A stretch of 64,000 bases of DNA, taken from the NCBI RefSeq assembly GCF_003122215.1, contig NZ_QEYD01000003.1:186001-250000 (forward strand), in the 5' to 3' direction. The notes under the pieces were generated by a model. It did not search any database. It saw only the letters and a program-made list of their open reading frames with translations, and was not told the DNA's origin. Shown here one piece after another: positions 1-8,957 of the stretch (the first letter of the stretch is position 1; each line of letters begins with the position of its first letter). This stretch comes from Pararhodobacter marinus. GTDB taxonomy: Bacteria; Pseudomonadota; Alphaproteobacteria; Rhodobacterales; Rhodobacteraceae. A program made the translations under genes and the position numbers.

Positions 1-450
1 CGCGCGCTGCCGCTCGAGGATTTCTTCCTGGATTACGGCAAGCAGGACCGCGCCCCCGGCGAATTCGTCGAGGCTGTGTCGATCCCGCGTCAGCCCGACC
101 GGCTGAAATGCTACAAGCTTTCCAAGCGCTTCGATCAGGACATCTCGGCGGTGCTGGGATGTTTCAACATCACCGTGACGGAGGGAACCGTGACCGCCGC
201 GCGCATCGCCTTTGGCGGCATGGCCGGCGTTCCCAAACGCGCGGTCGCCGTTGAACAAGCGCTGATCGGCCAGCCCTGGACCGAAGCCAGCGTACAGGCC
301 GCCCTGCCCGCCTTCGCCGAGGATTTTCAACCGATGAGCGATATGCGCGCCTCGGCCGAGTACCGGCTGAGCGCGGCGCAGAACCTGCTCTTGCGTTATT
401 TCCTCGACGATCAGGGTCTGGCCACCGACGTGCTGGAGGTGATGGCATGA
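1..450 (+). CDS. xdhA: Xanthine dehydrogenase small subunit XdhA, C-terminal part (partial)
   Basis: The frame is open from the first base of the window, so this is the 3' end of a longer gene. What remains is the C-terminal domain of a CO-dehydrogenase-type flavoprotein: it begins with [19 protein letters not shown] and continues with the [10 protein letters not shown] and [13 protein letters not shown] stretches typical of that domain. In the XDH family this subunit carries the [2Fe-2S] clusters and FAD (upstream, not in the window) and passes electrons from the molybdenum subunit to NAD+. The stop overlaps the xdhB start by 4 nt (ATGA), which indicates translational coupling. The identity follows mainly from this context. 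Confidence 0.9.
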   Translation, partial: RALPLEDFFLDYGKQDRAPGEFVEAVSIPRQPDRLKCYKLSKRFDQDISAVLGCFNITVTEGTVTAARIAFGGMAGVPKRAVAVEQALIGQPWTEASVQAALPAFAEDFQPMSDMRASAEYRLSAAQNLLLRYFLDDQGLATDVLEVMA

Positions 451-2813
451 GCGTTCTGCACAAACCCCTGCCCCATGATGCCGCGCCGCTGCATGTGACC
501 GGCGAGGCGCGCTATGTCGACGATATCCCGACGCCCGCGGGCACGCTGCATCTGGCCTTCGGCCTGTCCGAGATCGCGCACGGCGATATTGTCGCGATGG
601 ACCTGTCGGCGGTGAAAACCGCGCCCGGCGTTGTCGCGGTGCTGACCGGCGAGGATATCGGCCACGCGGATTGTTCACCCTCGAACAATGACGAGCCGCT
701 GCTTGCGCTCGGGACGGTTCATTACGTCGGGCATCCCGTCTTTCTGGTGATTGCCGACAGCCACCTGAACGCGCGCAAGGCGGCGCGGCTGGGCCGGATC
801 TCGTATGAAGAGAAACCGGCGGTGCTGAGTGTCGACCAGGCGCTCGCCGCAAATGAACGCTTCGAGGAAGGCCCGCGCATCTGGGAGCGCGGCGATCTGG
901 ACGCCGCTTTCGCGCAATCGGCGAAAGTGATCGAGGGCCGGATCGACATGGGCGGGCAGGAGCATTTCTATCTGGAAGGTCAGGCGGCGCTTGTCAGCCC
1001 GCAGGAAGGCGGCGACATGCATGTCGTCTCGTCGACCCAGCACCCGACCGAAATCCAGCACAAGGTCGCCCATGCCCTGCATGTGCCGATGCATGCCGTG
1101 CGGGTCGAAACCCGGCGCATGGGCGGCGGGTTCGGCGGAAAGGAAAGTCAGGGCAATCACTTGGCCGTGGCCTGCGCGCTGGCGGCAAGGCTGACGGGTA
1201 AACCCTGCAAGATGCGCTATGACCGCGACGACGACATGGTCGTGACCGGCAAGCGCCACGATTTCCGCATCGATTACAAGGTGGGGATCGATGCCGAGGG
1301 CCGGATCCTTGCCGTCGATTTCATCCATTACACCCGCGCGGGCTGGTCGATGGACCTGACCCTGCCGGTGGCCGACCGCGCGATGCTGCATGCCGACAAT
1401 GCCTATTGGCTGCCGAATGTGCGGATCGAAAGCCACCGGCTGCGCACCAATATGTGCTCGGCCACCGCCTATCGCGGCTTCGGCGGCCCGCAAGGCCTGC
1501 TGGGGATCGAGCGGGTCATGGATCATATCGCCCACGCGCTGAAATGCGACCCGCTGGAGATCCGGAAGCGGAATTACTACCGCGCGGCACAACCAGCCAA
1601 GTCCGGGCCCGGCACCGGAAAGCGGTTCAGCGCTGAACATTCTCCCCAGCAACCTGAACCTGACGCGGTACAGACCACGCCCTATGCCCAGCCGGTCGAG
1701 GATTTCATCCTGCACGAGATGACGGCGCGGCTGGAAGCGACCTCGGATTACGCGGCCCGCCGCGCGGCGATTGCCGAATGGAACGCGGCGAATCCGGTGC
1801 TGAAGAAGGGGATCGCGCTGACGCCAGTGAAGTTCGGCATCAGCTTCACCCTGACCCATCTCAATCAGGCGGGCGCGCTGGTCCATGTCTATCAGGATGG
1901 CTCGATCCACCTGAACCATGGCGGGACCGAGATGGGACAAGGCCTGTTCCAGAAGGTGGCACAGGTCGCGGCGGGGGTATTCGACGTGCCGCTCGAGGCG
2001 GTGAAGATCACCGCGACGGATACGGGGAAAGTGCCCAACACCTCGGCCACGGCGGCGTCGTCCGGCAGCGATCTCAACGGGATGGCGGTCAAGGCCGCGT
2101 GCGAGACGCTGCGCGACCGGATCGCCGACCACCTCGCCGCGCTGCATCAGACCGATGCAGGCAGCGTGTCCTTCACCGACGGCATGGTCCGCGTGGGCGG
2201 CACCGAAATGACCTTCGCCGAAGCGGCGATGTCGGCCTATCAGGCCCGCGTGAGCCTGTCGGCCACGGGCTTTTATGCGACGCCCAAGGTCGCTTGGGAC
2301 CGGATCGCCGGACAGGGGCGTCCGTTCTTCTACTTCGCCTATGGCGCGGCCTGCAGCGAGGTGGTCATCGACACGCTGACCGGCGAGAACCGGATCCTGC
2401 GTACCGATATCCTGCACGACGCGGGCGCCAGCCTGAACCCCGCACTGGACAAGGGGCAGGTGGAAGGCGGCTTCGTGCAGGGCGCCGGATGGTTGACCAC
2501 CGAAGAACTGGTCTGGGACGACAAGGGCCGCCTGCGCACCCACGCGCCCAGCACCTACAAGATCCCCGCCTGCGGCGATCGTCCGCGCGTCTTCAACGTC
2601 GAGCTGTGGACCGGCGCCAATCCCGAAGACACGATCCACAAATCCAAGGCCGTGGGCGAGCCGCCCTTCATGCACGGGATCTCGGTGCTGATGGCGCTGT
2701 CGGATGCCATCGCGGCCTGCGGCGACGGCTCGCGCTACGTGGCGCTGGACGCGCCCGCCACGGCCGAGCGCGTTCTGGCCGCCGTGAAAGCCCAGCGGGG
2801 CGGCTATGTTTGA
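447..2813 (+). CDS. xdhB: Xanthine dehydrogenase large (molybdopterin) subunit XdhB
   Basis: 788 aa, the usual length for the Rhodobacter-type XdhB. It binds molybdopterin and oxidises hypoxanthine and xanthine towards urate in the cytoplasm. Visible motifs are GGGFGGKES around residue 226, the [11 protein letters not shown] stretch with the substrate-site Arg around 343, a second cofactor segment [13 protein letters not shown], and [11 protein letters not shown] near residue 735, which holds the Glu that acts as base in characterised XDHs. The gene lies between xdhA and xdhC with 4-nt and 8-nt overlaps. A variable insert of about 35 residues ([11 protein letters not shown] onward) lies near residue 390 and is a normal variable region in this family. 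Confidence 0.97.
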   Translation: MSVLHKPLPHDAAPLHVTGEARYVDDIPTPAGTLHLAFGLSEIAHGDIVAMDLSAVKTAPGVVAVLTGEDIGHADCSPSNNDEPLLALGTVHYVGHPVFLVIADSHLNARKAARLGRISYEEKPAVLSVDQALAANERFEEGPRIWERGDLDAAFAQSAKVIEGRIDMGGQEHFYLEGQAALVSPQEGGDMHVVSSTQHPTEIQHKVAHALHVPMHAVRVETRRMGGGFGGKESQGNHLAVACALAARLTGKPCKMRYDRDDDMVVTGKRHDFRIDYKVGIDAEGRILAVDFIHYTRAGWSMDLTLPVADRAMLHADNAYWLPNVRIESHRLRTNMCSATAYRGFGGPQGLLGIERVMDHIAHALKCDPLEIRKRNYYRAAQPAKSGPGTGKRFSAEHSPQQPEPDAVQTTPYAQPVEDFILHEMTARLEATSDYAARRAAIAEWNAANPVLKKGIALTPVKFGISFTLTHLNQAGALVHVYQDGSIHLNHGGTEMGQGLFQKVAQVAAGVFDVPLEAVKITATDTGKVPNTSATAASSGSDLNGMAVKAACETLRDRIADHLAALHQTDAGSVSFTDGMVRVGGTEMTFAEAAMSAYQARVSLSATGFYATPKVAWDRIAGQGRPFFYFAYGAACSEVVIDTLTGENRILRTDILHDAGASLNPALDKGQVEGGFVQGAGWLTTEELVWDDKGRLRTHAPSTYKIPACGDRPRVFNVELWTGANPEDTIHKSKAVGEPPFMHGISVLMALSDAIAACGDGSRYVALDAPATAERVLAAVKAQRGGYV

Positions 2814-3750
2814 CCGCGACGCCCTCGCGCGGAGTGTCAAGACGCAGGGCGCCGTTGTCCGCGTGGTGATCTGCGCGCATCAGGGCTCTTCCCCGCGCGA
2901 GGCGGGCGCCGCCATGCTGGTCTGGGCCGATGGACAGAGCGGCACCATCGGCGGCGGCGCGCTGGAACTCGACGCCACGCAGAAGGCGCGCGCGATGCTG
3001 CCGGGGGGCGCCGCACGGGTGGAAAAGATCGCCCTGGGGCCGTCGCTGGGCCAGTGCTGCGGCGGCGCGGTGACGCTGGGATACGAGCGCTTCGACGAAA
3101 CGAGCCTTGCCGCGATCCCCGAAACCGGGCTTTTCGTCCGCCCCGTCTCGTCCCAGGCCGGCACCGAAGCGCCGCTCGCCATCCGCCGGGCCGAGAAGGC
3201 CGCGCGCGGCGAAGGCGTCGCCGCGACCCGCTACGCGCTGGGCTGGCTGGCCGAACCGCTGTCGCCCCGCGCACGGCCGGTCTGGATCTGGGGCGCGGGC
3301 CATGTCGGGCGGGCGCTGGTTTCCGTTCTGGCCCCCCTGCCCGGCCTGTCGCTGACCTGGATCGACACCGCCGAGGCCCGGTTCCCCCAAACGGTGCCGC
3401 CGGGCGTGACCCGCCGTATCGCCGAGGCGCCGCAAACCCTTGTGTCCGAAGCGCCGAAGGATGCCGAGCATTACATCCTGACCTTCAGCCACGCGCTGGA
3501 CCTCGATCTGTGCCACCGCGCGCTCAGCCATGGCTTCGCCGCTTGTGGGCTGATCGGCTCGGCGTCGAAATGGGCGCGGTTCCGGTCGCGACTGCAGGCG
3601 CTGGGTCACGATCCGCGCGACATCGCCCGCATCGCCTGCCCGATCGGCGACCCCGGTTTCGGCAAGCATCCGCAGGCCATCGCCGTGTCGGTCGCCGCCG
3701 CCATCCTTTCCCAGCCGTTCCGCGTATCAGTGAAGGAGACCGCCCGGTGA
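2806..3750 (+). CDS. xdhC: Xanthine dehydrogenase accessory protein XdhC
   Basis: 314 aa. XdhC binds the molybdenum cofactor, helps its sulfuration, and inserts it into XdhB. The N-terminal XdhC/CoxI domain shows SSPREAGAAMLV and GTIGGGALE. The C-terminal Rossmann-like domain begins at WIWGAGHVGRAL and contains YILTFSHALDLDLCH and GLIGSASKWARF, all family hallmarks. The Cys pair in LGQCCGGAV is conserved in XdhC. The start overlaps the xdhB stop by 8 nt, and the stop overlaps the GTG start of the next gene by 3 nt, so it belongs to one transcript with the downstream ABC importer. Confidence 0.95.
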   Translation: MFDRDALARSVKTQGAVVRVVICAHQGSSPREAGAAMLVWADGQSGTIGGGALELDATQKARAMLPGGAARVEKIALGPSLGQCCGGAVTLGYERFDETSLAAIPETGLFVRPVSSQAGTEAPLAIRRAEKAARGEGVAATRYALGWLAEPLSPRARPVWIWGAGHVGRALVSVLAPLPGLSLTWIDTAEARFPQTVPPGVTRRIAEAPQTLVSEAPKDAEHYILTFSHALDLDLCHRALSHGFAACGLIGSASKWARFRSRLQALGHDPRDIARIACPIGDPGFGKHPQAIAVSVAAAILSQPFRVSVKETAR

Positions 3751-5267
3751 AACCGCCGCTTCTGTCGATCAAGGGCCTGACAAAGGTCTATCCCGGCGTC
3801 GTTGCCAATTCGGATGTCTCCTTCGATATCGGCGAGGGCGAAGTTCATGCGCTTCTTGGCGAAAACGGCGCGGGGAAATCGACGCTGGTCAAGGCGATCT
3901 ATGGTCTGATCGTGCCCAACGAAGGCGTGATGGAATGGCGCGGCGTGCCCTATGCCCCCGGCGCCCCGTCCGAAGCGCGCGCCACCGGCGTCGCGATGGT
4001 GTTCCAGCATTTCAGCCTGTTCGACGCGATGGACGTGGCCGAGAACGTGGCGCTTGGCATGGACAACCCGCCGCCCATCCGCGAGCTGGCGGCGAAGATC
4101 ACCGACGTGTCGCACAATTACGGCCTGCCGCTGGACCCGTCGCGCATGGTGGGCGACCTGTCCGCGGGCGAGCGGCAGCGCGTCGAGATCATTCGCTGCC
4201 TGCTGCAGAACCCGCAATTGCTGATCATGGACGAGCCGACCTCGGTTCTGACCCCGCAAGAGGTCGAGATCCTGTTCCGCACGCTGCGCCAGCTTCGCGG
4301 TGAGGGAAAGTCGATCCTGTATATTTCGCACAAGCTCGAAGAAATCCGGTCGCTGTGCGAGAACGCCACTGTCCTGCGGCATGGCAAGGTCGTGGGCCGC
4401 GCCGATCCCCGGCAGGAAAGCGCACGCTCGCTGGCCGAGATGATGGTGGGCCAGTCCCTGCACACCCCGTCGCGCCCCGCCGCGCAGCCCGGCAAGCTGC
4501 TGCTCGAGGTGCAGGACCTGTCCGTCACCTCGCCCTCGGCCTTCGGAACGTCGTTGCGCAAGGTGTCTCTGGCGGTGCGCGCGGGCGAGGTCCTGGGCAT
4601 CGGCGGTGTTGCGGGCAACGGTCAGGACGAGCTTCTGGGCGCGCTGTCGGGCGAATTGCGCACCACCCCCGAGTCGATCCGCGTGGCGGGCGAGCCGGTG
4701 GGCGCGCTGGGACCCAATGCGCGGCGGGCGCTGGGGCTGCTCTGCGCGCCCGAGGAACGTCTGGGTCACGCGGCGGCCCCGGACATGAGCCTGACCGAGA
4801 ACGCCCTGCTGACCGGCGCCTATCGCGAGAACCTGGTGCGCAGCGGCTTCATCGGCTGGTCCAAGGCGCGCGACTTCGCCGAGAAGATCATCCTGCGCTT
4901 CGATGTCCGCACCCCCGGCGCGCATGTGGCGGCACGGGCGCTTTCGGGCGGCAACCTGCAGAAATTCGTCATCGGTCGCGAGATCATGCAGCGGCCCTCG
5001 GTTCTGGTCGTGAACCAGCCCACCTGGGGCGTCGATGCCTCGGCGGCGGCGGCGATCCGGCAGGCCCTGCTGGATCTGGCGCAGGCGGGCGCGGCGGTCG
5101 TCGTCATCAGTCAGGATCTCGACGAGCTGATGGAGGTCGCCGACAATTTCGCCGCGCTCAATGGCGGGCAGCTGAGCGCACCGCGCCCGGTCAACGGGCT
5201 GACGATGGACCAGATCGGCCTGATGCTGGGCGGTGCCGAGGGAGGAGAAACCGATGCTGCGGCTTGA
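3747..5267 (+). CDS. ABC transporter ATP-binding protein, BMP/nucleoside type (two NBDs)
   Basis: 506 aa with two fused ATPase domains, the layout of the purine/nucleoside (BMP) and sugar importers. The first domain has GENGAGKST (Walker A), LSAGERQRVEI (signature) and LLIMDEPTS (Walker B). The second is degenerate at the P-loop (GVAGNGQDEL), keeps ALSGGNLQKFVI, and has VLVVNQPTWGVDA, as is usual for the second half in this family. A GTG start at 3747 was chosen because it overlaps the xdhC stop and gives the normal N-terminus KPPLLSIKGLTKVYPG. It energises uptake through the two permeases that follow. The link to xdh suggests a purine substrate (inference). Confidence 0.93.
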   Translation: MKPPLLSIKGLTKVYPGVVANSDVSFDIGEGEVHALLGENGAGKSTLVKAIYGLIVPNEGVMEWRGVPYAPGAPSEARATGVAMVFQHFSLFDAMDVAENVALGMDNPPPIRELAAKITDVSHNYGLPLDPSRMVGDLSAGERQRVEIIRCLLQNPQLLIMDEPTSVLTPQEVEILFRTLRQLRGEGKSILYISHKLEEIRSLCENATVLRHGKVVGRADPRQESARSLAEMMVGQSLHTPSRPAAQPGKLLLEVQDLSVTSPSAFGTSLRKVSLAVRAGEVLGIGGVAGNGQDELLGALSGELRTTPESIRVAGEPVGALGPNARRALGLLCAPEERLGHAAAPDMSLTENALLTGAYRENLVRSGFIGWSKARDFAEKIILRFDVRTPGAHVAARALSGGNLQKFVIGREIMQRPSVLVVNQPTWGVDASAAAAIRQALLDLAQAGAAVVVISQDLDELMEVADNFAALNGGQLSAPRPVNGLTMDQIGLMLGGAEGGETDAAA

Positions 5268-6363
5268 TAAACGCCCGACCCCCTCGAAATTCTGGAACTA
5301 CGCCACGCCCGTCACGGCGGTTCTGCTGACGATGATCGCGGGCGGCATCCTGTTCGCGCTCCTGGGCAAGAACCCGTTCGAGGCGATCAAGCTGATCTTC
5401 TGGGACCCGCTCTTTTCCGAGCAATTCGCCAGCTATTCGCGCCCGCAACTGCTGGTCAAGGCCGGCCCGCTCATCCTGATCGCGGTCGGGTTGTCGATCG
5501 GGTTCCGCGCCGGCATCTGGAATATCGGCGCCGAGGGTCAGTACATCATCGGCGCGCTCTGCGCGGCAGGCGTGGCGCTGGCCTTCTACCCGGTTGAAAG
5601 CTGGCTGGTCTTTCCGCTGATGATCCTCGGAGGGGCGTTCGGCGGCTGGCTCTGGGCGATGATCCCGGCCGTGCTGAAAACGCGGTTCAATACCAACGAA
5701 ATTCTCGTGTCGCTGCTCCTGGTCTACGTGGCCGAGAAACTGCTGGCGGCGGCCGCGACGGGGTTCATGCGCAATCCCGACGGCGCGGGCTTTCCCGGCT
5801 CGCGCAACCTGAGCCAGTACCCGGCGGCTGCCAATAACGAGATCTTCGTGAATACCGGGCTTCACTGGGGCGGCGTCGCGGCCTTCATCGCGGTGCTGTT
5901 CACCTATATCCTGCTGCAGCGCCATCTGCTGGGCTTCCATGTCCAGCTTGCCGGTCAGGCGCCGCGCGCGGCGCGGTTCGCCGGTGTCGCCCCCGCGCGT
6001 CTGGTGGTTCTGTGCCTTGGCCTGTCGGGCGCCTTCGCGGGGCTTGCCGGCATGTTCGAGGTGGCGGGGCCCGCCCGTCAGATCACCATCGACTTCAACG
6101 CGGGCTACGGCTTCACGGCGATCATTGTGGCCTTTCTGGGCCGGTTGCATCCGGTGGGCATCGTGCTGGCCGGTCTGCTGCTGGCGCTGACCTATATCGG
6201 CGGCGAGCTGGCGCAGTTCATGCTGAACCTGCCCGCCGCGGCGATCCAGGTCTTCCAGGGGATGCTGCTGTTTTTCCTTCTGGCGCTCGACGTGTTGTCG
6301 AATTACCGGGTGCGGCTGGCGCGGCAACCCGCCAAAACGGATGCAAAGGTGGAGCTGGCGTGA
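5254..6363 (+). CDS. ABC transporter permease (BMP/nucleoside type), first of two
   Basis: 369 aa inner-membrane permease with about eight or nine hydrophobic segments. The motif GIWNIGAEGQYIIGAL is characteristic of BPD_transp_2 permeases in purine/nucleoside importers. The ATG at 5254 was chosen because GGAGGAGAAA sits directly upstream. It overlaps the ATPase gene by 14 nt. It forms the heterodimeric channel with the next gene product. Confidence 0.93.
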   Translation: MLRLDKRPTPSKFWNYATPVTAVLLTMIAGGILFALLGKNPFEAIKLIFWDPLFSEQFASYSRPQLLVKAGPLILIAVGLSIGFRAGIWNIGAEGQYIIGALCAAGVALAFYPVESWLVFPLMILGGAFGGWLWAMIPAVLKTRFNTNEILVSLLLVYVAEKLLAAAATGFMRNPDGAGFPGSRNLSQYPAAANNEIFVNTGLHWGGVAAFIAVLFTYILLQRHLLGFHVQLAGQAPRAARFAGVAPARLVVLCLGLSGAFAGLAGMFEVAGPARQITIDFNAGYGFTAIIVAFLGRLHPVGIVLAGLLLALTYIGGELAQFMLNLPAAAIQVFQGMLLFFLLALDVLSNYRVRLARQPAKTDAKVELA

Positions 6364-7295
6364 TGGATCTGTCTTCCCTGAATATCGTCGTGCTGCTGGC
6401 CTCGCTCATGGTGGCGGCGACACCCATCCTGATGGCGGCGATCGGCGAGCTGGTCGTGGAAAAGGCGGGCGTCCTGAACCTCGGGGTCGAGGGGATGATG
6501 ATCACGGGCGCGGTGTCGGGCTTTGCCATCGCCGTGAGCACCGGCAACCCGCTGATCGGCATGGTCGCGGCCGTGATTGCCGGCGCCGCGCTGGCGCTGA
6601 TCTTTGCCATCCTTACCCAGGGGCTGATGGCCAATCAGGTCGCCTCGGGCCTCTCGCTGACGCTGTTTGGGCTGGGCCTGTCGGCGCTGGTCGGGCAAGG
6701 CTTCGTGGGCGTGGTTCCGCCCCGGACGCCGAAGCTGGATTTCGGCCCGCTCAGCGATATTCCGGTGCTGGGCCAGATCTTCTTTCGCCACGACATGCTG
6801 GTCTATGTGTCGCTTCTGATGGTGCTGGCGGTGTGGTATTTCCTGACGCGCACGCGGGCCGGACGCATCCTGCGCGCGGTGGGCGAGAACCACCATTCCG
6901 CCCATGCGCTGGGCTACCGCGTCAAGCGGGTCCGGGTGCTGGCGATCCTGTTCGGCGGCGGCTGCGCGGGGCTTGGCGGCGCCTATCTCTCGCTGGTGCG
7001 GGTGCCGCAATGGACCGAGGGCATGACCGCCGGTGCCGGCTGGATCGCGCTGGCCATCGTCGTCTTCGCCTCGTGGCGGCCGGGCCGTGCGCTGCTGGGT
7101 GCCTATCTTTTCGGCGGCATCATGGTGTTGCAGCTCAATTTGCAGGCAGCCGGTTTCAGCATTCCGGTCGAGTATCTTTCGATGTCGCCCTATCTGGTCA
7201 CCATCCTCGTTCTGGTGATCATGTCGTCGAACCGGGCGCGCATCACCCTTGCGGCCCCCGGCTCGCTGGGACAATCCTTCCACGCCGCCGGGTGA
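6363..7295 (+). CDS. ABC transporter permease (BMP/nucleoside type), second of two
   Basis: 310 aa, again of the BPD_transp_2 type: VVEKAGVLNLGVEGMMITGA near the N-terminus and several membrane segments. The ATG at 6363 shares one base with the preceding TGA (TGATG), so translation is coupled. It is the partner subunit of the previous permease. The C-terminal part has the expected GAGWIALAIVVFASWRP motif. Confidence 0.93.
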   Translation: MDLSSLNIVVLLASLMVAATPILMAAIGELVVEKAGVLNLGVEGMMITGAVSGFAIAVSTGNPLIGMVAAVIAGAALALIFAILTQGLMANQVASGLSLTLFGLGLSALVGQGFVGVVPPRTPKLDFGPLSDIPVLGQIFFRHDMLVYVSLLMVLAVWYFLTRTRAGRILRAVGENHHSAHALGYRVKRVRVLAILFGGGCAGLGGAYLSLVRVPQWTEGMTAGAGWIALAIVVFASWRPGRALLGAYLFGGIMVLQLNLQAAGFSIPVEYLSMSPYLVTILVLVIMSSNRARITLAAPGSLGQSFHAAG

Positions 7296-7344
7296 CGGGC
7301 GGCATCAACCGGGGCAAATGCCCGTTTTCAGGGAGTAATGGGAC

Positions 7345-8433
7345 ATGAAACGCAGACAGCTTCTCGCCAGTTCGGCTGCAGCGCTGGGCCTGGCCGCGAC
7401 CGCGGGCACCCGCGCCGCGCTCGCTCAGTCGCCGATGAAGGTCGGCTTCATCTATGTCGGCGCGGTGGGCGATTTCGGCTGGAACTATGCCCATGACCAG
7501 GCCCGCGCCGCGGCGCAGGAGCATTTCGGCTCGGCCATCGAGACCACCTTCGTCGAAAGCGTCCCCGAGGGCCCCGATGCCGAGCGTGTGATGACGCAGA
7601 TGGCGCTGTCGGGGGCGCAGATGATCTTCGCCACCTCGTTCGGCTATGGACCGGCGCTGAACGCCACCGCCGCGCGCTTCCCCGATGTCGCCTTCGAGCA
7701 CGCGACCGGCTATATCCAGGAGCATCCGAACGTTTCGCTCTACAATGCCCGCTTCCACGAAGGCCGGGCGGTCATCGGCACCATTGCCGGGCGCATGACG
7801 CAGACCAACAAGATCGGCTATATCGCCGCCTTCCCGATCGCCGAGGTGCTGATGGGCATCAACGCGGCCTATCTGCATGCGAAAAAGGTGAACCCCGACG
7901 CCGAAATGCGCGTGGTCTGGGCCTTTACCTGGGGCGACCCGGCGCTGGAAGCGGCCGCTGCAGAAGCGCTGATCGACCAGGGCTGCGACATCATCATGCA
8001 GCACACCGATTCCACCGCACCCTTGCTGGTGGCGCAGGACCGTGGCGCGCTGGCCTTCGGTCAGGCGTCGGACATGTCGTCCTTCGCGCCCGAGGCGCAT
8101 CTGACGGCGATCATCGACAACTGGGCGCCCTATTACATCCAGCGCATTCAGGCGAAGCTGGATGGCACCTGGACGGCGGGCAACGTCTGGCCAGGGCTGG
8201 CCGAGGGCGAAGTGTTGATCGCCCCCTATAACGACCGCGTGCCCGCCGAGGTGCAGGCCGAGGCCGATGCGATGATCGCGGCGATCAGCTCGGGCGAGTA
8301 CAACCCCTTCACCGGGCCCCTGAACAAGCAGGACGGCTCTGTCTGGCTGGAAGAGGGTCAGGTTGCCGACGACGGAATGCTCTGGGGGATGGATTTCTAC
8401 CTCGAAGGGATCGAGGGCGACATCCCCAGCTGA
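7345..8433 (+). CDS. BMP-family substrate-binding protein of the purine-type ABC importer
   Basis: 362 aa. The N-terminus MKRRQLLASSAAALGLAATA followed by an ALA-Q cleavage site looks like a Tat or Sec signal peptide (the KRRQLL twin arginine favours Tat), giving a periplasmic binder. The mature start KVGFIYVGAVGDFGWNYAHD and the FATSFGYGPALNATAARFPDV region are the usual BMP/PnrA-like features. It is the last gene of the xdh-transporter operon and is followed by a strong terminator. BMP proteins bind nucleosides or purine bases. Co-transcription with xdhABC makes hypoxanthine, xanthine or a related purine the likely ligand (inference). Confidence 0.92.
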   Translation: MKRRQLLASSAAALGLAATAGTRAALAQSPMKVGFIYVGAVGDFGWNYAHDQARAAAQEHFGSAIETTFVESVPEGPDAERVMTQMALSGAQMIFATSFGYGPALNATAARFPDVAFEHATGYIQEHPNVSLYNARFHEGRAVIGTIAGRMTQTNKIGYIAAFPIAEVLMGINAAYLHAKKVNPDAEMRVVWAFTWGDPALEAAAAEALIDQGCDIIMQHTDSTAPLLVAQDRGALAFGQASDMSSFAPEAHLTAIIDNWAPYYIQRIQAKLDGTWTAGNVWPGLAEGEVLIAPYNDRVPAEVQAEADAMIAAISSGEYNPFTGPLNKQDGSVWLEEGQVADDGMLWGMDFYLEGIEGDIPS

Positions 8434-8456
8434 TTGTCCGGCAGATCACCGATGCG

Positions 8457-8483
8457 AAGGGGGCCAAAAGGCCCCCTTCTTTT
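8457..8483 (+). terminator. Rho-independent terminator after the xdh/BMP operon
   Basis: A perfect 9-bp stem, AAGGGGGCC and GGCCCCCTT, with an AAAA loop (8466-8469) is followed by CTTTTAT. It begins 24 nt after the stop of the binding-protein gene and ends the purine operon. Confidence 0.85.
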
Positions 8484-8506
8484 ATGGCCCCTTTTTTACG
8501 GCCCCG

Positions 8507-8533
8507 TCTTTCCGGGCCCATCTTTCCGGGCCC
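8507..8533. repeat. Short direct repeat between convergent genes
   Basis: TCTTTCCGGGCCC occurs twice, at 8507-8519 and 8521-8533, separated by one base. It lies between the purine operon terminator and the end of the AhpD-like gene. No function is evident. Confidence 0.6.
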
Positions 8534-8539
8534 GGGCAT

Positions 8540-8875
8540 TCAGGCTGCCAGCTGATCCCAGACCTCGAGCGCACGGCCCGCATTCATCACGACCGGCCCG
8601 CCCCCCATCTGCAGGCACATGCCCAGTACCTCGCAGAACTCCTCGCGCGAGCAGCCGAGTTTCTGCAGCACCTCGATATGGAAATTGACGCAATCGTCGC
8701 AGCCCTGCGCGATGGCAATGCCCACGGCGATGAACTCCTTTTCCTTGGTCGACAGCGCGCCCGGCTCCTTGACCGCCGCGCTGAGCTGACCGAAGCCTTT
8801 CATCGGCGCATTCACCGCCTTGATTAGCGCGCGCGAACGATCCTTGATCGCGGCAAGATCGGCCTTGGCATCCAT
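8540..8875 (-). CDS. Carboxymuconolactone decarboxylase/AhpD-family protein
   Basis: 111 aa from the ATG at 8875, which has AAAGGAA about 8 nt upstream. Starts at 8917 or 8899 would add up to 14 unlikely residues. The signature E-(x5)-AIAQGCDDCVNFH contains the CxxC-xxxH active site of the AhpD/CMD fold, so a thiol peroxidase or disulfide-reductase activity is plausible. The single CMD domain fills the whole protein. It is a lone gene converging on the purine operon, and its physiological substrate cannot be read from the sequence. Confidence 0.85.
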   Translation of the reverse strand: MDAKADLAAIKDRSRALIKAVNAPMKGFGQLSAAVKEPGALSTKEKEFIAVGIAIAQGCDDCVNFHIEVLQKLGCSREEFCEVLGMCLQMGGGPVVMNAGRALEVWDQLAA

Positions 8876-8957
8876 GTCACATTCCTTTTCCGGCATATCT
8901 GTACACGGAAATGCCACAGCGCCTGCGCGCGCTCCTTGATGCAGGTCAAGCGCGGCG

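Noticed and set aside
675-2840. Very long open frame on the minus strand opposite xdhB (about 720 codons)
   Set aside because: This is a shadow of a high-GC gene; codon usage and translated sequence show no family motif, while xdhB on the plus strand is certain.
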